A stretch of 64,000 nucleotides of DNA from Prorocentrum cordatum (GCA_963575745.1 CAUYUJ010002084.1:1-64000), one strand, 5' to 3'; positions 1 through 9,587 are shown, counted from the first letter of the stretch. Numbers and translations: made by a program. Notes: generated from the letters alone by a model not told the origin.

Positions 1-87
1 TCCTCCTCCTCCTCCTCCTCCTCCTCCTCCTCCTCCTCCTCCTCCTCCTCCTCCTCCTCCTCCTCCTCCTCCTCCTCCTCCTCCTCT
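1..87. repeat. (TCC)n microsatellite
   Basis: Uninterrupted TCC trinucleotide tract that begins at the window edge, so its full length is unknown. Similar TCC or GGA tracts recur across the window and often flank LINE ends. Confidence 0.98.
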
Positions 88-104
88 TCGGGCGCGCTTG
101 GGAG

Positions 105-462
105 CCTATTGGGGCCCTCTTGGGCTCTCTTAGGGCCCTCGGGGCCCTGTTGGCCGTATTGGGGCCGTCTGGGGGCCATCTTGGGCCGTTTGGGGCCCCT
201 TTGGGGCGCCTCTGGGGCCGTCTTGGGATGATCTTTTTAGGCCGTCTTGGGCCCCTCTGGGGGCCCTCTTGGGCCGTTTTGTGCCCCTTTGGGGCGCCTC
301 TGGGGCCGTCTTGGGATGATATTTGGGGCCTCTTAGGCTGTCTTGGGCCCGTCTGGGGGCCCTCTTGGACCGTTTCGGGCCCGTTTGGGGCGCCTCCGGG
401 GCCGTCTTGGGACTATATTTGGAGCCTCTGGGCCGTCTTGGGCCCGTCTGGGGAAGAAGCGG
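105..462 (-). repeat. CCAAGANGGCCC-type minisatellite (reads as TTGGGCCGTC on +)
   Basis: Degenerate 10-12 bp units such as TCTTGGGCCGTC and CTTTGGGGCGCC repeat with little spacing. An inner unit of about 85-95 bp, marked by GTCTTGGGATGAT / GTCTTGGGACTAT, recurs near 225, 309 and 405. This is the same family as the arrays at 0.85, 17.4, 21.1, 23.6, 33.8, 53.5, 58.9 and 59.4 kb, here in the opposite orientation to the 0.85-kb array. Long open frames across it are rich in Gly, Pro, Leu and Trp on one strand and Pro, Arg and Lys on the other, and come from the repeat rather than from coding. Confidence 0.9.
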
Positions 463-689
463 GCCATGGGAGCCGCCCGGGAGCCGCTTCACTCGAAAAA
501 ATACCAGGGAAACGGGCGATTAGACCAAAACGTCGGGTCCTCGCCCCTCCCCTGGACCCCTCCCTAGAACGGCTTCGCCCCCTGCTCAACGTCACTCGCT
601 CGTACCTCGCTCTTTCCGTCACTTTTCGCCCGCCCGTCCCCCCCCTGGACCCCCTTCCTTGGGCTGACGCCCTACCAAAAACGGAACCG

Positions 690-800
690 CGCGAACGCTC
701 TTTCTGTCAACCGCCGCCCCCTGTCGATTCATCGCAGGGGTGCCTGGCGTGCTAAACTATGTCCGTTTTGGTTTTGGTTCTTTTTCCAAAAGAACTCCCC
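690..800 (+). repeat. Dispersed repeat A, partial copy
   Basis: Contains CCGCCGCCCCCTGT followed by CAGGGGTGCCTGGCGTGCTA and then a run resembling GTCCGTTTTGGTTTTGGTTC. The same order occurs at 2150-2345, where it is more complete. Only the right half is present here. The stretch 463-690 between the minisatellite and this repeat shows no recognisable feature. Confidence 0.75.
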
Positions 801-849
801 CTGGGGCTTCGGCCTGTCCCGCCGGCCACCCGGAAGACCCGGTTACAAA

Positions 850-2145
850 CGGTGTCCTGCCCTAGACGGCCCCAAGATGGCCCAAGATGGCCCAAGATGG
901 TCTCCAAGATGGTCTCCAAGACGGCTAAGATGGCCCCAATATGCCTCCAAGACGGCCCAAGATGCACCCAAGACGGCCTAAGATAGCCTCAAGATGGCCT
1001 AAGACGGCCCACGAGGCCCCCAAGCGGCCTCCCAGACGCTCCAAGAGCTCCTCCAGGAGGGCCCGAAGAGGCCAAAATCATTGATTTTCCGTAGGTGTTT
1101 GAAGGATGTTGGCGTTTGCCTCTTCTCGGCATTCCGACGGCTCAAGACGACCCAAGAGGCCGCCAAGATCGCCCCAAGATCGCCCACGAGGCCTCCAAGA
1201 GGGCCCCATGACGGCCCAAGAGGCCCCCAAGACGGCCCCAAGAGGGCCCCAAGACGGCCCAAGAGACATCTAAGACGCCCAAGATGGCCTCCAAGACGGC
1301 CCCGAAGCGCCCCAAGAGGACCCCAAGTCGGTTCAGAGAGGCCCCCAAGAAGGCTCCCGACGGCGTCAGACGGGCCAGGAACCCACCAAAAGATGACCGA
1401 AGTTGGCTCGAAGCTGGCCCAAGAAGGCCCAATAGGCCTCCAAGAGGGCCTCCAGGAAGGCCCGAAAAGACCAAAATCATTGATTTCCCATAAGTTGTTG
1501 AAGGATTTTGACATTTGCTTCTTTTCGGCCTTCCGACGGCCCGAGACGGCCCAAGAGCCCCCAAAAATCGCCCAAAGATCGCCCAAGAGGCCTCCAAGAT
1601 GGCCCCAGAACGGCCCAAGGGGCCCCCAAGACGGCCCTAAGAGGCCCCCAAGACGGCCCAGGAGGCCTTCAAGACGCCCAAGATAGCCTCCAAGACGGCC
1701 CTGGAGCAGTCTAAGAGGGCCCCAAGTCGGCCCAGAGAGGCCCCCCAAACGGCTTCCGACGGCGTCAGACGGGCCAGGAGCCCACCAAGACGGCCGAAGA
1801 TGGCCCTAAGATGGTGCAAGACGGCCCAAGAGGCCTCCAAGAGGGCCTGCAGGAAGGCCCGAAAAGACCAAAATCATTGATTTCCCATGAGTTTTTGAAG
1901 GATTGTGGCATTTGCTTTTTTTCGGCATCCCGACGGCCCGAGACAGCCCGAGTGCCCCCAAAGATCGCCCAAGAGGCCCAAGACGGCCCCAAGAGGCCCC
2001 CAAGACGGCCCAAAAGGCCTGTAAGACGCGCAAGATGGCCTCCAAGATGGCCCAAGAGCCCTCCAAGACGTCCTCCAAGAAGTCCCGAAAGGGTCAACAT
2101 GGCCTCCCGACGGCCAAGATGACCTTCAAGATGCCCACGTGTTCC
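850..2145 (+). repeat. CCAAGANGGCCC minisatellite with three ~400-bp higher-order units
   Basis: A degenerate array of 10-12 bp units (CCAAGATGGCC, CCAAGAGGCCC, CCAAGACGGCC). It is interrupted three times by a much better conserved block of about 70 bp at 1071-1141, 1470-1541 and 1867-1938. Each block contains AAAATCATTGATTT, then a GTTTGAAGGAT-like stretch, then TCGGC-TTCCGACGGC. Spacing of the blocks is about 400 bp, so the array is organised as a higher-order repeat. Each block is preceded by CTCCAGGAAGGCCCGAAAAG or a close variant. On the minus strand the blocks read through without stops, but I regard this as a property of the repeat. Confidence 0.92.
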
Positions 2146-2149
2146 CCGA

Positions 2150-2345
2150 AGGCTTCCGGGGAACACATGGTCCGATAGCTTGGCAGGTCTGGCCTCAACG
2201 TTCGACCACATAGGCGCTTCCAAAAAGGCAGGGGGCGGCGGTGATTTGCCGCAGGCGTCTTCGATCCGCCGCCCCCTGTGATTTTGCCACAGGGGTGCCT
2301 GGCGTGCTACATCCTATGGTCTTTGGTTTTGTTTCTTTTTCCCGA
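2150..2345 (+). repeat. Dispersed repeat A, most complete copy, with a 13-bp hairpin
   Basis: Starts near CCGATAGCTTGGCAGGTC, runs through CAACGTTCGACCAC, then a perfect inverted repeat: CAGGGGGCGGCGG at 2229-2241 and its complement at 2266-2278, with TGATTTGCCGCAGGCGTCTT in the loop. It continues CAGGGGTGCCTGGCGTGCTA. Copies lie at 58575-58745 (nearly full length), 690-800 (right half) and 6005-6050 (left half). The copy borders the end of the CCAAGANGGCCC array, as does the 58.6-kb copy, suggesting the two repeats travel together. Confidence 0.85.
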
Positions 2346-2689
2346 GAGACCGTCATGTTCCCAAAGTTGGCCGCAAAGCGGCGCTCCGTCGCAACAGCTC
2401 CCAGCTTCTTGGCCGCCTCCGCCAAGCGCTCCTCGCGAGGTGTTGGGTGCCTATTCGGTGACCGTGGCCACCTCGATCTGTTCCACGACCAAATGCAGCT
2501 GCGTGCCGAGGCTCTCACCGTCATTCCAGTGGACCCCGAGAGCTGCGCTGTGAGGATATGTGGCGCCCTCGCGAGACCAGACCCCTCCTGGGCCTCATGG
2601 CCCTTGGACGAAAGCTCGTCCTTCTTGCCCCTGCCCGTGCCCCTTCCAGAGCTGGCAAGCCCCCCAGGCCGCCTTCCCAGACCTCCTCG
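2346..2689. other. Unassigned GC-rich stretch
   Basis: No recognisable gene or repeat. Open frames exist on both strands through this stretch, but none has family resemblance and both run into flanking repeats. Confidence 0.6.
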
Positions 2690-2800
2690 CGCTGTGTTTA
2701 AATCACAACGAGGACTTTCGCTACTTTCGGCCTCCGGGGGCCCCCACAGGGCCTCGGGACAGTCAGAAAACGCCTCAGGATGAAAAACCGGCCTCGGGGA
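2690..2800 (+). repeat. Half copy of fold-back element F1
   Basis: Matches one arm of the palindromic element at 3374-3702. The order TTTCGGCCTC, GGGCC-rich stretch, CGGGACAGTCA, CTCAGGATGAAAAACCGG parallels TTTCGGCCTC, CGGGACCGTCA, CTCGGGATGAAAAACCGG of that element. Confidence 0.75.
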
Positions 2801-2814
2801 AGGGGCCCATACGG

Positions 2815-2990
2815 TAGAGGGAAACAATTACTGAACACTCCCCCTCCCCCCCAAACTCAATGTTGGCACGCGCGGGGGAGACTGCGGCCGAAGTGCATCT
2901 CACCAGACCCACCGCCAACTTGGAACATTGGGGGGAGGGGGAGGCGTCGACGGATGAATGTGGCATGTGTTCGCTAATTTGTTCCGAGGC
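2815..2990. repeat. Imperfect inverted repeat
   Basis: CTCCCCCTCCCCCC near 2838 pairs with GGGGGGAGGGGGAG near 2929, and outside them GAAACAATTACTGAACAC (about 2820-2837) pairs with the complement of GTGTTCGCTAATTTGTTC (about 2967-2984). It lies between the F1 half copy and fold-back element F2, so several hairpin-forming units are packed together here. Confidence 0.6.
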
Positions 2991-2998
2991 CTGTACCT

Positions 2999-3176
2999 TA
3001 ACGGGCGAAGAACAGTATAAGATAAACTTTTTCGCTGTCGGGGGCGCCTGTCCCAGGGCGGCTGGAAAGTTTATACCCGTACGGTGGCACCGTAGGGGTA
3101 TAAACTTTCCAGCCGCCCAGGGACAGGCGCCCCCGACAGCGAAAAAGTTTATTTGATACCGTTCTTCGCTCGCTGA
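2999..3176. mobile_element. Fold-back element F2 (MITE-like palindrome)
   Basis: Nearly perfect palindrome. The left arm from about 3005 (GCGAAGAACAGTAT, then AAACTTTTTCGCTGTCGGGG) is the reverse complement of the right arm ending at 3169. Arms are about 80 bp and meet at TACGGTGGCACCGTA. The element is flanked by GTACCT on both sides (2993-2998 and 3177-3182), a possible 6-bp target-site duplication. It encodes nothing; a transcript would fold into one long hairpin. Confidence 0.82.
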
Positions 3177-3373
3177 GTACCTCTGGGGGTCGACGTCGCG
3201 AAAAAAAATCGCGACGCCGGGAGACCCGGGCTCCAGGCGTCCTCGCCCGCGCCTCTCCGCAGCCTGCAGGCGAGTGCGCACGGCCTGGGCCTCGGCGGCC
3301 ACGGTCTCGCCCCGGGCGCGCGCGTGGCCCCAGAGATCCGACGCCGCGACTTTGGTCAACACGGTGCCCCCAG

Positions 3374-3702
3374 AAGTCCCCAGAGATCCAACGCATTGAA
3401 AAAAGCAAGACGGAGGCTTTTCACAGTTTTCGGCCTCAAGGGGCCCTCGCCGGGCCCCGGGACCGTCACAAACGACTCGGGATGAAAAACCGGTCCCGGG
3501 GAACGGGTCGAGACCTCCAGGGGCCCCGTATTGAAAAAAACACGACGTCGGATCTCTGGGTCTCGACCCATTCCCCAGGACCGGTTTCTCATCCCGAGTC
3601 GCTGTCTGACGGCCCCGGGGCCCGGCGAGGGCCGCCAGAGGCCGAACATCGAGAGAAGCCTCCGACTCGATTTTGTCAGTGCGTTGGAGGTCTGGGGCCC
3701 GG
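3374..3702. mobile_element. Fold-back element F1, full palindromic copy
   Basis: Two arms of about 140 bp in inverted orientation. The left arm runs CCAGAGATCCAACGC, GACGGAGGCTTTT, TTTTCGGCCTC, CCTCGCCGGGCCCCGG, ACTCGGGATGA. The right arm carries the complements in reverse order, ending GCGTTGGAGGTCTGG. The spacer near 3520-3560 contains a short A tract. A half copy is at 2690-2800. Arm divergence is around 10-15% by eye, so it is not recent. Confidence 0.8.
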
Positions 3703-4171
3703 CCCGGGAGCGAGGACCCCGGGTGGGACCTGGCGGCCCGGGGGGGTTGGGACCCCGGGCGCGCTCGGCCCCGGGGCACGGACCGGGGGGGGGGCGCGGC
3801 CCCCGGACGAAGACCCGGGGTTGGCGACCCTGGGGTGAGGACCCGGAGCGGAAGGAGGAGGGAAGAGGGGGACAGAGAGGAGAGAGCAGGACGAAGAGAG
3901 AACAGAGGGAGGAGCAGGAGGAGGAGACGAAGAGAGAGGCAGAGAGCAAACAGGCGAAAGGAAGCAGAGGGAGCAAAAGGAAGAGAGGGAGGCGCGCGCG
4001 ACGGCGACGCCCGCCCGCGCGCGCCCGGCTCAAACCAGCGCCGCCCTCCGCGCCGCGCGCGGGGCCCCAGAGGGGGGGGAAAGGCGGCGCGCAAACAAGC
4101 TCCTGGAGCTTCCAGCACCGCCGGAAGCTGTGTGTTGTCGGTGCCTCTGGCGAAAACTGGAGGCGTCGGGA

Positions 4172-4172
<1 letters not shown>
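3703..4172. other. GC-rich then purine-rich non-coding stretch
   Basis: 3703-3840 is dominated by GGCCC/GGGGCC clusters, 3840-4010 is almost pure purine (GGAGGAGGGAAGAGG type). No gene is supported; the long open frames here are low-complexity Arg/Gly/Glu strings. Confidence 0.6.
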
Positions 4173-4211
<39 letters not shown>

Positions 4212-4212
4212 C
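4173..4212. repeat. (AAC)n microsatellite
   Basis: About 13 AAC units. Another AAC tract lies at 5219-5270. Confidence 0.97.
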
Positions 4213-5217
4213 ATTTTACCCGAACGCTCAGTGTTCTCCCCAGTGCCAGGGTTTTCATGCGACGCCAGCCAATACCCCCACTTCGTGGGGGGGCAATGCA
4301 AGCTCTACCAAACATCCACACGACTCTCGGGAACCACCCACACCCAGCTTCCCGCCCTATGACGTCAGGACACTTCACTTCGTGGCGCGCGGACGATCGT
4401 GGATACTACACTGGCGTGGAGTACACACCCGCAGAGGTTGATCACTTGTTTGGGCCCCGCATGTGCCCCGCATGGTGCATTTGTTGCGTATGACATACAT
4501 AGTACAGAGAGACATCGCATCTTGAAATTATTGAAACATCGCATCTTGAAATTATGAAGAGCCCGCGGGTGGATTTTGATATTTTTCGGATGAGAAAGTC
4601 TTGCGTTTGCATATGTTTTCGGAACATCGCATCTTGAAATTATTGAAATCACATTATGTTTGGCAGGATTTCGGCACGCGCGCGCGGCGGCCGCGCGCAT
4701 GTGCACTTCGTGTCATTTTTTGCAAGGGATGGTGGCCCTCGTAGGCTCGCAACCGTTGTTGCAGAAGGTCGAAGCACCTGAAAAGGTTCCTCGCAAAGGC
4801 CCTTTTAACAGAAATGTTTAAAATCTGGTGGGTTTCCTAGGAATCCGCAAGAGCGCGCGGAAGGACATTTTGACAATTTTTTCTGAGAAAACCATTGGGT
4901 TTTTGATGTTTTTATGTTAAAATCGTTACGAAACCTAAGGTTTTGGAAGGATTTCGTCTTGCGCGCACGAATGTCCACTTTACCTTATTTTTTGCAAGGG
5001 ATTCTTGCAATTTGATCAAGTAAAAACAAGAATTTTCATTTTCTATTGTTTTTTGCAAGGGAAAACGAGCGTCAACAAAAAACCGGATCCGGAGCTCATC
5101 CACTTTTCTGAAGCTTTCGCGAAAAAATGATGAAAATGTAGCTGCGGCCTAGGCGCGGCGCAGAGGTTGCGCACCAGGGGTCCCAACAATAATAATTCTT
5201 TAGAAGGAATAATGTTC

Positions 5218-5218
<1 letters not shown>
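4213..5218. other. AT-richer non-coding island with short repeats
   Basis: Clearly less GC-rich than its surroundings. The sequence ACATCGCATCTTGAAATTAT occurs at about 4512, 4534 and 4623, the first two head to tail. TTTTTGCAAGGGA occurs near 4717, 4989 and 5049. No open frame has a recognisable product. It could be a decayed element or intronic DNA; I cannot tell which. Confidence 0.55.
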
Positions 5219-5270
<52 letters not shown>

Positions 5271-5271
5271 A
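5219..5271. repeat. (AAC)n microsatellite
   Basis: About 17 uninterrupted AAC units. Confidence 0.98.
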
Positions 5272-5319
5272 CATGGAGAGGACTTTCGACCAGGCGGGGT
5301 TGGTCCTCTCCACCTCCCA

Positions 5320-5865
5320 TCATCGCCCATGGGGGCTGCTCGGGGGGGCTTTGCCGCTGTCGATCGCCCAGGGGGGTTCGACGGCCGCCCGTGCGCGCAC
5401 TGCTTCCGCGCACGCTTTGCGAGCAGGGGCAGGAGGAGGATGAGGAGGAGCAGGAACAGGAGGAGGAGGAGGAGGAGGACGAGGACGAGGACGAGGAGGA
5501 GGAGGAGGAGGAGGAGGAGCAAGAGGGAGGAGGGAAAAGGAGAAGGAGGAGGAGGAGGAGGAGGAGGAGGACGACGAGGAGGAGGAGGAGGTGCCCCCGC
5601 TCTCCCAGGGGGGGCGTGGGAGGTCCCGCCTCGGGGGGGGGGGGCGTGACAGGCCGACTCGCCCAGGGGGGCGTCGGTCGGGGAAGTTGCTGTCGGGTCG
5701 CCAAGGCGGGGTCTCGTGGTCTCTCCGCAACGGTGGAGTCGACCACATGACGGCCTCAGTCGCTCGTCTCTCGCTCGAATCGCCCAGGGGGGTCTCGTTC
5801 GAGGACATCCCTCGTGGATCGCCGAAAGGGTTCCGCAGCGGTCGGGTAGCCCAGGGGGGGCCCAG
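5320..5865 (+). repeat. GCCCAGGGGGG minisatellite split by a (GGA)n tract
   Basis: The motif TCGCCCAGGGGGG or a near variant recurs irregularly (about 5366, 5605, 5663, 5780 and 5850). Its middle, about 5425-5592, is a GGA/GAC trinucleotide tract. A (GA)n run follows at 5866-5888. The stretch 5889-6004 is unassigned. Confidence 0.75.
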
Positions 5866-6004
5866 AGAGAGAGAGAGAGAGAGAGAGCACGAGAATGGAG
5901 GGGGGAAGCTGGCTGGGCCTGACGCGTGGGAAGGGCAACGCTCTCGCGAATTCTTCGCGGGAGCTTGCCCGTTCTGCACGTGACCGAGACTCTTGCAATT
6001 TTTC

Positions 6005-6050
6005 TCCAAAAAGCAGGGGACGGCGGTGATTCGCCGTAGGCGTCTTCGAT
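6005..6050 (+). repeat. Dispersed repeat A, truncated copy
   Basis: GGCGGTGATTCGCCGTAGGC followed by GTCTTCGAT matches the centre of repeat A at 2240 and 58668. It stops abruptly at the start of the AAGGAATCCTT minisatellite. Confidence 0.8.
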
Positions 6051-6415
6051 GAATAATTCATGACTAAGGAATCCTTCGTGAAGGTCTCACAATGAGGACT
6101 CCTTATTGGGGAATCCATACTTCGGAGCCCTTTACAGAGGAATCGTTACCAATATCATCCAGACCAATAGATCCTCACAAAGTAGTATTGCTGAACCCTA
6201 GCGGCAGGACTTCTTACGGATGAATATTTACTACGGGGTCTTTACTGAAGAGTCCTTACGAAGAAACCAGGAGGAATCCTTCCTCTGGAACCCTCACTAA
6301 GGAATCCTTGTCAAGGAATTCGCAACAAGGAATCCTTACTGAAGAAACCCCTACTGCGGACTCCTCACCTAGAAGTCCTGACTCAAGAACCCGTACTACG
6401 GAATTACATTATTTT
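6050..6415. repeat. AAGGAATCCTT-type minisatellite (family P)
   Basis: Degenerate ~15-22 bp units built on the palindrome AAGGAATCCTT, for example AAGGAATCCTTCGTGAAGG, GAGGAATCGTTACC and AAGGAATCCTTACTGAAG. The same family fills 22180-23420, 26560-26765, 33240-33610 and fragments at 24700-24740. Confidence 0.85.
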
Positions 6416-6575
6416 AGTCATCGCGGTTCACAAACAGTCAGGAAGTGCACTGTGAATGTGCAATATACCCGGTGCAAGATACGTGGTGTAAGACACGTTG
6501 TGAGCTTATTCTCTTTCAACTCATGAACTGTCAACTCCACAGCTCGCGCAAACATCCCCTCGTTCCACCCACGAG

Positions 6576-7151
6576 TTGTTTAGGACAACCCATGTGGCCA
6601 CGATTGAACTTGCCGATTGGTGGTTGCTAGCGCATCTGCGCGGCGACGCTGGCGCGCGAACGCTTGCGCGCATGGCGACCAGCTGGTTTGGCGCAACCGA
6701 CGCGGCCGCGATGGCGCTGATCGATGGGGACGTCCCAGCGCGCCTCAAAGGCGCGCTCTCGCACGGGCATTCCATTGCGCGTCGGTGGCTCGGGCGGGCG
6801 CGGTATCGTGATGAAGTCGACAACGACGGCAACGATGATGCTAGTAGCGATGGTGGTGGCGATAATGACATTGACGACGGCAAGGCCAATGACAGTGCTG
6901 GTGCTGGTGGCGACGATGACGGTGATGATGTCCATGTGTCGGTGACGAGAGTGATTGCGTCGATGAGCACGACAATGGCGGCGATTGACGATGACGATGA
7001 CGATGGTGATGCGATGGCGCAGATGAGAGTGATGGTGTGGAAGTGCGACCGCAGAAATGCAGTACCCGACTATGCTTTTCTGATGGAGCCACGTGGATCC
7101 TCACGCTTTTCGAAGGGCTCTCTCTTGGAAGATGTCGAAAAACATTGCTGA
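6576..7151 (+). CDS. Doubtful 191-codon ORF
   Basis: The first part (about residues 10-75) has a mixed composition (WWLLAHLRGDAG, MALIDGDVPARL) and could be a genuine peptide. The middle, about residues 80-145, is Asp/Gly-rich because the DNA is a degenerate GATGNN trinucleotide tract. The rest is unremarkable. The initiator here would be TTG-like or inside an upstream frame, no family is recognised, and both strands are open. I list it because it is the only mixed-composition frame between 6.4 and 7.6 kb. It could equally be chance or a decayed exon. The stretch 7152-7660 is AT-richer and unassigned. Confidence 0.15.
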   Translation: MFRTTHVATIELADWWLLAHLRGDAGARTLARMATSWFGATDAAAMALIDGDVPARLKGALSHGHSIARRWLGRARYRDEVDNDGNDDASSDGGGDNDIDDGKANDSAGAGGDDDGDDVHVSVTRVIASMSTTMAAIDDDDDDGDAMAQMRVMVWKCDRRNAVPDYAFLMEPRGSSRFSKGSLLEDVEKHC

Positions 7152-7689
7152 CCAAATTTCGACACGCGCGCGTGGCGGTGCGCGCGCGTGGCCTGCATGG
7201 TGGCATTGGATACGGATTCGTGCACTGGGCACCTGCGAGATCAACGCAAATTCACGCGTGGTGAAGTGAAAGCGCGGGCTCTGGACGAGAATGCTAAATT
7301 CATGATCATGTGGCTTTCCTCCGCATCAGAAAGTGCGCGCGGGCAGAAAGTTGCAAGATTACTTACGAAAACAACCAGAGGATTTTTGATACTTCTGGTT
7401 GGAAATATTGCAGAACTGATGTGCATGGTATGATTTCGACATGTGCGCGCGCGATGACTTTGTGGTATCTGTCGTCAGGGATCACTGCAAAATGACCTTT
7501 TGAAATGAACGAGTGCGCGCGTATGGTATCACTTGACAGGGATGAGAGGGTGTGGGTCGATACCGGCTCGCCTGGGATGGTTTGATGTCATGTGCAAAAT
7601 GAACGGTGGGACAAATTCACAAGTAATTTACACTGACCCCGGAGGTATCGACAATCACGGGTGGGAGGGCGGTAGAGTCTATTTTTTAA

Positions 7690-8560
7690 AAGTACGCGGC
7701 GCAAACTGAAGGCGACAAGGAAGCGGCAAGAGGAGGGCGACGTGGCGAAACCTCGCCGAGACCGCAAAGCGCACGAGGGGGCAACAAGGCGGTAACGGGC
7801 GGCAACGTGGCGAAGCCTCGCCAGACCCACCCAGCGCACGAGGCGGCAACGAGGACGCAACAGGCGGCAACTTGGCGAAACCTAGCTGAACCCACCCAGC
7901 GCACGAGGCGGCAACAAGGCGGCAGCCAGGCGGCAACGGGCGGCAGCGTGGCGAAACCTTGCTGGACCAATCCAGCGCACGAGGCGGCAACGAGGCGGCA
8001 GCCAGGCGGCAGCGGGGCGGCAGCGTGGCGAAACCTAGCCAGACCCACCCAGCGCACGAGGCGACAACGAGGCGGCAGAGGGAGGCAACGTGGCGAAACC
8101 TCGCCGGACCCACCCAGCGCACGAGGCGGCAACGAAGCGGCCACGGGAGGCATCGCGGCGAAACCTCGCTGGACCTACCCATCGCACGAGGCAGCAACGA
8201 GGCGGCAGCCAGGCGGCAACGTGGCACAACGCTGAACCCACCCAGCGCACGGGCGGCAACGAGGCGGCAACCTGGGTGCAACGGGCGGCACCGTGGCGAA
8301 ACGTCGCCAGACCCACCCAGCGCACAAGGCGGCAACTAGGGGGCAACGGGCGGCAACGCGGCGAAACCTGGCTGGACCAGTCCAGCGCACGAGGCGGCAA
8401 CTAGGGGGCAACTGGCGGCAACGTGGTGAAACCTTGCTGGACCAATCCAGCGCAAGAAGCGGCAGCCATGGGGCAACGGGCGGCAACATGGCAAAACCTC
8501 GTTGGACCCACCAAGCGACGGCAACGAGGCGAAACCTCGCCAGACCCGCCCAATTCCTTA
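7690..8560 (+). repeat. GGCGAAACC/GCGCACGAGGCGGCAAC tandem array
   Basis: About ten units of roughly 65-95 bp. Each has GTGGCGAAACCTNGC, then GACCCACCCAGCGCACGAGG, then one or more GCGGCAAC/GGCGGCAGCCA subrepeats whose number varies and gives the unequal unit length. Frames on both strands are open through the whole array (Ala/Arg/Gln-rich on +, Pro/Leu/Val/Arg-rich on -), as expected for a repeat lacking stops. Confidence 0.92.
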
Positions 8561-8599
8561 GAAGGAAAGATGTTGGGCAGCCTGGACCCCAAACAATGG

Positions 8600-8710
8600 T
8601 TTCTGGCATAGTAGGTGATGCAATCTACGTGGCGCAAGCTAAGTAGTGCAAGCCTTGTGGCGTGAGCTACGTGGTGCAAGCAATGTGGTGCAATTTATGT
8701 GATGCCATTA
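8600..8710 (+). repeat. Short GTGGTGCAAG repeats
   Basis: GTGGCGCAAGCTA, GTAGTGCAAGCC, GTGGCGTGAGCTA, GTGGTGCAAGCA and GTGGTGCAATTTA follow one another at 17-20 bp spacing. Confidence 0.65.
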
Positions 8711-8845
8711 GTTTTGAACAACTTGGAGTGGTCAACTCCCCAGGCCAGTAGGCCAGTAGGCCCACCCCAGGGTTTGCCAGCGGTCGGAGGAAGCCAAAGC
8801 CAGGGTCCGTGAGACTTCAAAAACGTGTGGACGACGGCAAGTCCC

Positions 8846-8946
8846 CCTCACCCACCACGGCAAACAGCAACCCAGCAACCCCCCCAGGGGACCGAAGGCT
8901 CCCCTGGGGGGTTGCTGAGTTGCTGGTTGCTGTGGGGGGGGGGACT
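8846..8946. repeat. Inverted repeat / hairpin unit
   Basis: CAGCAACCCCCCCAGGGGA near 8876 pairs with TCCCCTGGGGGGTTGCTG near 8902 across a ~7-bp loop. Pairing continues outward through AACAGCAACC and its complement GGTTGCTGT, giving arms of 40-45 bp. Another small fold-back unit, unrelated in sequence to F1 or F2. The flanking stretch 8947-9310 is unassigned. Confidence 0.7.
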
Positions 8947-9324
8947 GGGGCTCGGCGCCCGCCCTTCATCAATAAAAACAAACAACAAACAAACGAACAA
9001 AACACGACAATTCGTCGGATGCCTCGCTCTGCAGCGGCGGCGCGCCGCCGCTGCGCGGGGATCCTCGAGACGAGGCCGTCCACGATGCGGTCGGGCACTG
9101 CGCAGGCGACCTCCTGGAGGCAATCCTCCGAAACGTCCTCGGGGGGTGTCACTCCGCGTGGCGGCGCGCATAATGGGGTGGCGCGAGAGGGGGCTCAAAG
9201 GCGACAACGGCCTTCGCAGAAGAACCCATCCCGCCTCCAAAAAAGTCTTCGTACAAGCCCCCCCCCGCCCGCGCCGCCGCTTTGCCGTCCCACGGCTTCG
9301 AAGGGCAGCGGAACGATTCATCCG

Positions 9325-9515
9325 TAGGAGGAGGAGGAGGAGGAGGAGGAGAAGGAGGAGGAGGAGGAGAAGGAGGAGGAGGAGGAGGAGGAAGAGGAGG
9401 AGGAGGAGGAGACGGAGGAGGAGCAGAGGAGGGGAGGAGGCGGAGGCGGAGGAGAAGGCGGAGGAGGCGGAGGAGGCGGAGGAGGAGGAGGAGGAGGAGG
9501 CGGAGGAGGAGGATT
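9325..9515. repeat. (GGA)n microsatellite at the 3' end of LINE-A
   Basis: GGA/GGC trinucleotide tract that ends exactly where the LINE-A tail begins. A similar tract sits at 15781-15832, on the other side of the element. Confidence 0.95.
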
Positions 9516-9587
9516 AGATTAGATTAGACAGCGCCTTAGGAAAGGTCGGAAGGTGAACACACCAAAGACTGGCAAGGTTACAAAAAA

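Noticed and set aside
999-1748. Minus-strand frame with RRKAEKKQMSKSF and EINDFGLFGPSW repeats
   Set aside because: Tempting because the core block gives a similar peptide three times, but substitutions fall on all codon positions, other frames are open too, and copies at other loci do not keep the frame.
8809-9517. Plus-strand frames of 170-230 codons
   Set aside because: They enter the (GGA)n tract and end as poly-Arg or poly-Gly; the part before it has no family resemblance.
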